A stretch of DNA of 20,813 bases. Source: an uncultured Lachnospiraceae bacterium (GTDB taxonomy: Bacteria; Bacillota; Clostridia; Lachnospirales; Lachnospiraceae). Both the position numbers and the translations under genes were made by a program. The DNA lies in contig CAMNQN010000030.1 in NCBI GenBank assembly GCA_946549155.1, positions 1-20,813 of the forward strand, in the 5' to 3' direction. Each line of letters starts with the position of its first letter. The first letter of the stretch is position 1. The notes beneath the pieces were generated by a model. The model did not search any database and was not told the origin of the DNA. It saw nothing but the letters and a program-made list of their open reading frames with translations. Positions 7,987-13,258 of this stretch are shown piece by piece.

Positions 7987-7994
7987 CCATTGTT

Positions 7995-8024
7995 TTGCAT
8001 AAAAAAACCAGAAGTGGCTACAAT
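7995..8024 (+). promoter_or_regulatory. Putative promoter for the DUF378 gene
   Basis: TACAAT (8019-8024) is a good -10 box. The best -35 is a weak TTGCAT (7995-8000) with an 18-base spacer. The -35 boxes of this and the divergent operon promoter are only 8 bases apart. The call is less certain than the minus-strand promoter. Confidence 0.4.
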
Positions 8025-8075
8025 AAAATTGACGGATACAACCAGGAAAAAAAACTGTAAATAGGAGGAAAAACT

Positions 8076-8297
8076 ATGAATTCCAAATTTTTTGATTACG
8101 CTTCCCTGACACTGGTTATTATCGGGGCCATCAACTGGGGCCTCATCGGGTTCTTTAAATTTGACCTGGTAAATTTTCTGTTCGGCAACCTGTCCTGGCT
8201 CTCCCGGGTCATCTACGCCCTTGTGGGACTGGCCGGATTGTATCTGCTGAGCCTCTACGGCCGCATCGGCTGCATGTGCTCCACTCACACGGAGTAA
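8076..8297 (+). CDS. DUF378 (YuzA-family) small membrane protein
   Basis: A 73-residue protein with two hydrophobic segments, about 7-26 and 42-61. The N-terminal motif (LVIIGAINWGLIGFFKFDLV) contains the GAINWG signature of DUF378, and RVIYALVGLAGLYLL is the second typical half. The family's function is unknown. The C-terminal tail carries two cysteines (CMC) near the membrane face. The start is clear: TAGGAGG lies 7 bases before the ATG. It is the only + strand gene between two minus-strand operons. It has its own candidate promoter and a strong hairpin terminator just after its stop, so it looks like an independent single-gene unit. Confidence 0.88.
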   Translation: MNSKFFDYASLTLVIIGAINWGLIGFFKFDLVNFLFGNLSWLSRVIYALVGLAGLYLLSLYGRIGCMCSTHTE

Positions 8298-8310
8298 TCC
8301 TGCAAATAGA

Positions 8311-8350
8311 AAATCCGGAGAGGCAAAAGCAAAATGCTCTCCGGATTTTT
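8311..8350. terminator. Bidirectional rho-independent terminator
   Basis: A perfect 12-base-pair stem pairs 8311-8322 (AAATCCGGAGAG) with 8337-8348 (CTCTCCGGATTT) around a 14-base loop. On the + strand it ends in a T run (8346-8350) after the DUF378 stop at 8297. On the - strand it ends in TTTT (8313-8310) after the P-loop gene stop at 8372. It therefore separates two convergent units. Confidence 0.9.
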
Positions 8351-8371
8351 ATTACTTTATGTAATTATTCC

Positions 8372-8791
8372 TTATAATTCTGCAATAATACTATCTTTCA
8401 TAGATTCCGGCAGCTGCTCTTTCGTCAGAGAGATGCTAATGATGAAATTCACGCCAAACTGCTGGCTGATCTTGGTAAGCTTGTCCAGAACCGCGGAAAC
8501 ATCCGCTCCCTCCAGATGTGCGATCTTTAAAAAGCTGTCCAGATACATCTGCTCCAGGTCATGATCCTGGGAAATAATACCGCAAATGAAGCCAAGGAAC
8601 TCATCACTGTTGGACACCGGGAAACCGGTAACGTCAATCAGGCGGACTTTATTGTTTAATTCATACATATGCTGTGTACTTTTATCCAGATATACGATAT
8701 TTCCATTTACATTTTTTATTTCTGTATTCGCCTTATCCAATAAAACCTTTGTCTTGCCCTTGCCCTTTTCCCCTATGATTAACTGTATCAT
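8372..8791 (-). CDS. Small P-loop NTPase-like protein of unknown function
   Basis: A 139-residue soluble protein that begins directly with a Walker A-like loop, MIQLIIGEKGKGKTK, with GEKGKGKT at residues 7-14. The next strand, GNIVYLDKS, fits a P-loop fold. A later strand (VNFIISISLTKEQLP, about 113-127) could be the segment that follows the Walker B strand in small ATPases. No classical Walker B aspartate is obvious. The middle (SQDHDLEQMYLDSFLKIAHLEG) is acidic and helical. I do not recognise a characterised family; proteins like this are sometimes labelled only as hypothetical or ATP-binding. The start is secure: AAAGGAGG lies 7 bases before the ATG. The gene has its own near-consensus promoter just after the carboxypeptidase stop and a strong terminator, so it is likely well expressed on its own. 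Confidence 0.8.
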   Translation of the reverse strand: MIQLIIGEKGKGKTKVLLDKANTEIKNVNGNIVYLDKSTQHMYELNNKVRLIDVTGFPVSNSDEFLGFICGIISQDHDLEQMYLDSFLKIAHLEGADVSAVLDKLTKISQQFGVNFIISISLTKEQLPESMKDSIIAEL

Positions 8792-8834
8792 TGTAATCTC
8801 CTCCTTTGAAATTCGGATAAAATATTATAGAATA

Positions 8835-8863
8835 ATTATAGACTATTTATTCGTAAAATACAA
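8835..8863 (-). promoter_or_regulatory. Strong sigma-A promoter for the P-loop gene
   Basis: On the minus strand, TTGTAT (8863-8858) and a perfect TATAAT (8840-8835) are 17 bases apart, in a very AT-rich stretch. A second TATAAT (8829-8824) follows. The -35 box begins four bases after the carboxypeptidase stop codon. This is the best promoter match in the window. No terminator separates it from the upstream operon, so read-through could add to expression. Confidence 0.75.
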
Positions 8864-8866
8864 CAC

Positions 8867-9955
8867 TTAATTCTCAATCAAAGATAATATCTGATTCATT
8901 TCCGCGTACAGCTCCTCCTTCGTTCCAGCGTGAAGAATGACGGACAGATAGGGATTGCCGTACAGATCCTTGGAAAGCAGCGTAAGGCAGGCTCCCGCAT
9001 CCTCAGTGGTACCGGTTTTTCCGCCGTAAATAATCACATTATCCGGAGCAGAGGCTTCACCGGTGAAATAGTGGTTCGTGTTTTCCCAGGTCACCGCCAC
9101 GGCAGAGCCATCCTCCCTTGTATATTCCGCGTAATAATTTTTCCGATTAATCATATCCATGAACAGGTCATACTTCATGGCCTCCCGAAACATCAGGTAC
9201 AGATCGTAGGCTGTCGTGTAATGCTCCGGATCCGTCAGGCCGTGAGGATTGGCAAAGTGAGTTCCGGTAGCTCCAAGAGCCAAAGCCTCCTCATTCATCA
9301 TCGCCACAAACTGATCCACGGAACCGCCCACATGCTCCGCAATGGTCATGGCCGCGTCATTACCGGAGGCAATCATCAGACCGTAAAGGAGCTGCTTTAA
9401 GGAAAGCCGGTCTCCCACCTTGATGTCGCATACGGAGGAACCGTACTCAATGTCCAGCGCCGTTTCCGTAACCGTCACCATATCCTCCGGATTTCCATAC
9501 TTTAACGCCACTAAAATCGTCATAATCTTTGTCAGGCTGGCAGGGGAACGGTGGGTAAAGATATCCTTCGCGTACCTCACCTCACCGGCTGTCAGATCGA
9601 ACAGGGCGCCTTCGTAAGCGCCAATGGTCAGAGCCTGGCCGTTTACATCCCCGTCGGTGACACAAAGATCGGCAGCGAAGCTCTGGGCTGTACCGGAGGC
9701 TGCGGCCCCTGTCTGGATACCGTAGACCCGGTCATTTTTGCAGAAGGTGCGGGATAAGTCATAATCGTGGGAACGAACCACAAAATAGTAGACCAGATAG
9801 CTCATCAGGACCGTGATAAGCAGCAGCAGGGCCATTGCCAGAAACAGCTTTCGCTGTTTTTTGTTCTCCTGCGCTTCCATGGCTGTGATTCTGGCCCACT
9901 CCCGCTCCGTATAATAGGGAGCGTTGGTTTTATTTATACATTTCACGCCACTCAA
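8867..9955 (-). CDS. Membrane-anchored D-alanyl-D-alanine carboxypeptidase (S11 PBP)
   Basis: A 362-residue low-molecular-weight PBP that would trim the terminal D-Ala from peptidoglycan stem peptides. The three active-site motifs are intact: S140-x-x-K143 in SLTK, S197-G-N199 and K313-T-G in GGKTGTTED. The architecture is unusual. About 36 cytoplasmic residues precede one membrane helix (about 37-60), and the protein stops about 45 residues after KTG, with no PBP5-type C-terminal domain or amphipathic anchor. The start is a TTG at 9955, overlapping mgsA by 26 bases, with GAGGAG close upstream. A GTG at 9946 is an alternative, and an ATG at 9880 would still keep the membrane helix. It is last in the radC-mre-min-rodA chain, fitting a role in lateral wall maturation. 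Confidence 0.9.
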   Translation of the reverse strand: MSGVKCINKTNAPYYTEREWARITAMEAQENKKQRKLFLAMALLLLITVLMSYLVYYFVVRSHDYDLSRTFCKNDRVYGIQTGAAASGTAQSFAADLCVTDGDVNGQALTIGAYEGALFDLTAGEVRYAKDIFTHRSPASLTKIMTILVALKYGNPEDMVTVTETALDIEYGSSVCDIKVGDRLSLKQLLYGLMIASGNDAAMTIAEHVGGSVDQFVAMMNEEALALGATGTHFANPHGLTDPEHYTTAYDLYLMFREAMKYDLFMDMINRKNYYAEYTREDGSAVAVTWENTNHYFTGEASAPDNVIIYGGKTGTTEDAGACLTLLSKDLYGNPYLSVILHAGTKEELYAEMNQILSLIEN

Positions 9956-10325
9956 GATCTCCTCGTTCTAATGATTTCAGCAGAATTTCCGCGGAAGCTA
10001 TATTGGTTGCCAGCGGAATATTATGGATATCGCACATGCGGATTACCTTGGTAATATCCGGTTCCGTAGGCTTGGGCGACTCGGAATCACGGAAAAACAG
10101 CACCAGATCCAGCTGATTCTGTTCGATCATCGCCCCCATCTGCTGTTCGCCGCCCACATGGCCTGCCAGAAATTTGTGTACCGGCAGCCCGGTCGCTTCC
10201 TCGATAAGCCGTCCCGTGGTACCTGTGGCGTAAAGCTCGTTTTTCACCAGAATCCCCCGATAGGCAATACAGCAGTTCTGCATTAATTTTTTCTTTGCGT
10301 CGTGGGCAATCAATCCAATATTCAT
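9930..10325 (-). CDS. mgsA: Methylglyoxal synthase-like protein with altered active site
   Basis: A 131-residue MGS-domain protein. The family converts dihydroxyacetone phosphate to methylglyoxal, a bypass of lower glycolysis. The fold signatures are strong: LIAHDAKK (5-12), LYATGTTG (31-38) for phosphate binding, D80 and D90, and NIPLATN (102-108). Two catalytic positions differ. The E. coli base D71, in GGDQQ, is E60 here (GGEQQ). The active-site H98, in the family's PHDPD or PHEPD, is T87 here (PTEPD). I checked both codons in the DNA (GAA and ACG). Activity may be reduced, changed or regulatory. The start is clear: AGGAGGG lies 8 bases before the ATG. It lies 13 bases after rodA and overlaps the carboxypeptidase, so it is embedded in a wall-synthesis operon. 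Confidence 0.88.
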   Translation of the reverse strand: MNIGLIAHDAKKKLMQNCCIAYRGILVKNELYATGTTGRLIEEATGLPVHKFLAGHVGGEQQMGAMIEQNQLDLVLFFRDSESPKPTEPDITKVIRMCDIHNIPLATNIASAEILLKSLERGDLEWREMYK

Positions 10326-10338
10326 AAGAAAATCCCTC

Positions 10339-11439
10339 CTAATATTTTCGGGTCTGCAGCCCGATGTTTAATACAATCCCAATCCCAATACAAAAGCTGA
10401 TCAAGGATGTCATTCCATAGCTCACAAAAGGAAGCGTGATACCGGTATTTGGCATCAGCCCGGTGGCCACGCAGATGTTCAGAAAGCTCTGGAACAAAAT
10501 CAGCGATGCTAAGCCGCAGCAAATCAAAGTGCCGGCCAAATCCTTCGCCCTTCGCCCGATGCGGACGCACTCCACAGCGATCAGCAGCTCCAGAAGCACG
10601 ATCAGGCAGCAGCCTAAGAAACCCAGCTCCTCCCCCGCCACAGCAAAGATAAAGTCCGTCTGAGGCTCAGAGATGAAATTTCCGTTCTTTACGGAGGAGA
10701 CCATGTTGTTGTTCAGGCCCTTGCCATAAAGCTGTCCGGATCCAATGGCAATGATGGAGTTCGTCTGCTGGTAAGCCGTGTCCGCATACTCGCTGGGTTT
10801 TAGCCAGGCCAGAATACGCTTCAGCTGATAACTCTGAATCAGTGTCTGTCCGGGACGAAGAATGATGCTGATTAAAATAACCGTCACCGGAATCGTCACC
10901 AGAAGTATCCCCCCGATAATCTTGTAACTGAGCCCGGCCACGAATATTATAACACAAAATGTCAGCGCTGTAACAATAGAAGTTGATAAATCCGGCTCTT
11001 TATAAATTAAAAAAAGCGGGATGCCCAGCAAAACCAGGGAAAACAAAATAATTTTTAAGGTATTCAGGTTTTCCTCATGCCTGGAAAAAAATCTGGCAAA
11101 AAAGAGGATCAGAATTATTTTCATCACATCGGAGGGCTGAAACTGAAACCCGACGTTAATCCAGCGGGTGGCGCCGTTTACGTTTACCCCCACCAGCAGT
11201 ACTGCCGTCAGCAGTCCGACGCCCCCCAGATAGTATAACCAGTAAAAGTTCAGAAGCCAGGTATAGTCCACAAAGGATAATATCACCATGCAGACCAACC
11301 CAACGGCCAGACCAATGATCTGTTTTAACTGGGAGGATTCCTGAGCGCTGCCAATCACCATGATTCCTAAGACGGCCAGCGCCGTTACCCAGATAATCAG
11401 GCTGAATCTATAATCCCTTAATTTGTATTGTCTTAACAT
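10339..11439 (-). CDS. rodA: RodA, SEDS peptidoglycan glycosyltransferase
   Basis: A 366-residue SEDS-family membrane protein with about ten hydrophobic segments. It polymerises lipid II glycan chains during elongation, paired with PBP2. Family signatures are NGATRWINVG followed by FQPSDVMK, KEPDLSTS, TDFIFAVAGEELG and NTGITLPFVSYGMTSL near the C-terminus. The catalytic-type aspartate in the TDFIF block is present. The residue before it is Gln (EPQTDF) where many SEDS proteins have His. I place the start at the ATG 11439, where AAGGGGAG lies 5 bases upstream and MLRQYKLRDYRF matches RodA N-termini. The frame continues open to 11499, but the extra 20 residues are basic and overlap minE further. 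With this start it overlaps the end of minE by 32 bases. It is followed by mgsA. Confidence 0.95.
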   Translation of the reverse strand: MLRQYKLRDYRFSLIIWVTALAVLGIMVIGSAQESSQLKQIIGLAVGLVCMVILSFVDYTWLLNFYWLYYLGGVGLLTAVLLVGVNVNGATRWINVGFQFQPSDVMKIILILFFARFFSRHEENLNTLKIILFSLVLLGIPLFLIYKEPDLSTSIVTALTFCVIIFVAGLSYKIIGGILLVTIPVTVILISIILRPGQTLIQSYQLKRILAWLKPSEYADTAYQQTNSIIAIGSGQLYGKGLNNNMVSSVKNGNFISEPQTDFIFAVAGEELGFLGCCLIVLLELLIAVECVRIGRRAKDLAGTLICCGLASLILFQSFLNICVATGLMPNTGITLPFVSYGMTSLISFCIGIGIVLNIGLQTRKY

Positions 11440-11662
11440 ATGGCTCCCCTTGTTGTATCTTCTGCGTAAATTTAAGCTGTATCTCTTCGGTTTCGTCAAT
11501 GTTCATATATCTGGAAAGTATCTGTAAAATCTCCTGCTGCATGGAAATTAGTTTTTCCGTGCTGCACTCCAGGAAATCCGATGCCAGTGCCTGCTCCAGC
11601 CGCAGCTTTGCGATATGGCCGGAGGTCATTTGTCTTGAAACGTGATATCTTTCCATGCTCAT
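11408..11662 (-). CDS. minE: MinE, division-site topological specificity factor
   Basis: An 84-residue protein with MinE layout. Residues about 15-54 (IAKLRLEQALASDFLECSTEKLISMQQEILQILSRYMNID, given here only to locate it) align with the anti-MinCD helix and first strand. The C-terminal part ends in a beta strand (YVKTIQIKGL) like the topological specificity domain. MinE displaces MinC and stimulates MinD ATPase, so MinCD is kept away from midcell. It lies 4 bases after minD, which makes the assignment firm despite modest sequence similarity. Two starts are possible: ATG 11662, very close to GAGGG, or ATG 11656, which has better spacing (7 bases) and loses two residues. Its 3' end overlaps the rodA start. 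Confidence 0.9.
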   Translation of the reverse strand: MSMERYHVSRQMTSGHIAKLRLEQALASDFLECSTEKLISMQQEILQILSRYMNIDETEEIQLKFTQKIQQGEPYVKTIQIKGL

Positions 11663-11666
11663 TCCC

Positions 11667-12461
11667 TCAGGCTTTCTTTTTTATAAACGCAGACAGGCGG
11701 CTGCGGAGGGACAATGGCTTGTACAGATTCAGCAGCGGCACCTTCTCTCCCGTCAGGCGGCGGCAGATATTCATATAAGCCTGCCCTGTCAGGGAATCCG
11801 TTCCCACCACCGGCTCCCCATGGTTGGAGGCAATCACAATCGCCTCCTCATCGGGAAGCACCCCGATCAGGCTGGCGGACAGGATATCCGTCACATCCTC
11901 CACCGACATCATATCGCCCCTCTTTACCATATCCGGCCGGATGCGGTTGATGATCAGGTCGATTTTGCGGAGACCATCGGACTCCAGCAGGCCGATGATC
12001 CGGTCTGCGTCCCGGATGGCCGATACCTCCGGCGTGGTGATCACCAGCGCCCGGTCCGCGGCGGCGCAGGCGTTGCGAAACCCCTGTTCAATCCCTGCGG
12101 GACTGTCCAGGATAATGTAATCAAAAATAGGCTTTAAATCATCCACCAGCTTGCGCATCTGCTCCTGGGAGACACAGGACTTGTCCCTGGTCTGGGCCGC
12201 CGGAAGCAGATACAGGCCGGGATAATGCTTGTCCTTAATCAGCGCCTGCCGGATACGGCAGTTTCCTTCCGTCACATCCACCAGATTGTACACGATCCGG
12301 TTTTCCAGTCCCATAACTACGTCCAGATTCCGAAGGCCGATATCCGTATCAATCAGCACCACCTTCTTGTCCATTCTGGCAAGGCCGGTGCCGATATTGG
12401 CTGTGGAGGTGGTTTTCCCCACACCGCCCTTTCCGGATGTAACCACAATCACTTCACTCAT
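11667..12461 (-). CDS. minD: MinD, septum-site determining ATPase
   Basis: A 264-residue ParA/MinD ATPase. The deviant Walker A motif SGKGGVGKTT (about 9-18) has both lysines, K11 and K16. LIDTDIGLRNLDVVMG and ILDSPAGIEQGF are the switch and Walker B blocks with typical MinD wording. The C-terminal PLSLRSRLSAFIKKKA is the amphipathic membrane-targeting helix. It binds the membrane in the ATP state, recruits MinC to block FtsZ assembly, and is released by MinE. AAGGAGGAG lies before the ATG at 12461. It is 21 bases after minC and 4 before minE. All catalytic residues look intact, in contrast to the MreB of the same cluster. Confidence 0.97.
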   Translation of the reverse strand: MSEVIVVTSGKGGVGKTTSTANIGTGLARMDKKVVLIDTDIGLRNLDVVMGLENRIVYNLVDVTEGNCRIRQALIKDKHYPGLYLLPAAQTRDKSCVSQEQMRKLVDDLKPIFDYIILDSPAGIEQGFRNACAAADRALVITTPEVSAIRDADRIIGLLESDGLRKIDLIINRIRPDMVKRGDMMSVEDVTDILSASLIGVLPDEEAIVIASNHGEPVVGTDSLTGQAYMNICRRLTGEKVPLLNLYKPLSLRSRLSAFIKKKA

Positions 12462-12482
12462 GAAAAAAGCTCCTCCTTCAAA

Positions 12483-13238
12483 CTATGATTTGTCGGAACT
12501 CCCCGCCGTCTCATCTGTATGAGGTTTTTCTGAAACGCCCTCCGATAGTTCTTCCGCCTTTTCTTCCAGCATGTCTGCGAAAAACTTTCCGTTTAAGGGC
12601 TCCAGCTTCAGATGACCCTCCCGGATAGTTATGATTTTCGGATCAATGGCGTATTCTCCTGTGTCGTTTTTTTTTGTGATGGCGCTGCGGGCTGTCTTGT
12701 CCGCAATCCGTACCTGGTTGGGCTTCATAATCAGCCCGGCCGCGAAACAGTCCCGGTTCCCGGAAGCGCCTGCATAGACATTTCCCATGCAGCAGCCCAG
12801 AACCACAATATTTCCCCGGGAAATCACCTGTGCGCCGGGATTCACATCCCCAAGGATCACCACACTCTTCTCTGCTTCCAGCACCTGGCCGGAGCGCAGC
12901 GTCCCCCGGTAAAACTGGCCGTCGCTCTGTTCGTCCGCCTGGGTGGAGCGCACGATGGCTTCTTTATAATACTCTTCGGCCTCCGGCTGCTCATCCACCA
13001 GACAGAGAATATTCAGGCTGGAATTTTCCGTGATGGCACAAATCAGCCTGCGCTCCTGCTCCCTGGTCAGCACTCTCCCCCGGAAGGTCAGCGCCATTTT
13101 TGCGTTTTTGAAAAATTTGGCGGCGTCCCTAAATTTCTGTCCCACGTCCGAAAGAAGCTCTTCAAAGGGAAGATCCGGGTCCAGAATCAGGATCAGGCCG
13201 TAAGTATTGCTTTTGATGATAACGGAATTGCGCTTCAT
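12483..13238 (-). CDS. minC: MinC, septum-site determining FtsZ inhibitor
   Basis: A 251-residue MinC. The N-terminal domain (about 1-105, VIIKSNTYGLILIL to ILCLVDE) is the FtsZ-inhibiting part. A linker of about 25 residues leads to the C-terminal beta-helix, with the diagnostic LRSGQVLEAEKSVVILGDVNPGA and GNIVVLGCCMGNVYAGA. This part dimerises and binds MinD. After the beta-helix there is a hydrophilic, acidic tail of about 30 residues (EEKAEELSEG onward) that many MinC proteins lack. A GAGAGGAG ribosome site is present at the ATG 13238. It follows PBP2 by 20 bases and precedes minD, so Min and Rod genes are likely co-transcribed. Confidence 0.95.
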   Translation of the reverse strand: MKRNSVIIKSNTYGLILILDPDLPFEELLSDVGQKFRDAAKFFKNAKMALTFRGRVLTREQERRLICAITENSSLNILCLVDEQPEAEEYYKEAIVRSTQADEQSDGQFYRGTLRSGQVLEAEKSVVILGDVNPGAQVISRGNIVVLGCCMGNVYAGASGNRDCFAAGLIMKPNQVRIADKTARSAITKKNDTGEYAIDPKIITIREGHLKLEPLNGKFFADMLEEKAEELSEGVSEKPHTDETAGSSDKS

Positions 13239-13258
13239 AGCCTTCTCCTCTCAAATCG

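Noticed and set aside
11440..11499. A 20-residue N-terminal extension of RodA
   Set aside because: It lies wholly inside minE, is basic and unlike RodA N-termini, and the ATG at 11439 has a strong AAGGGGAG site at good spacing.
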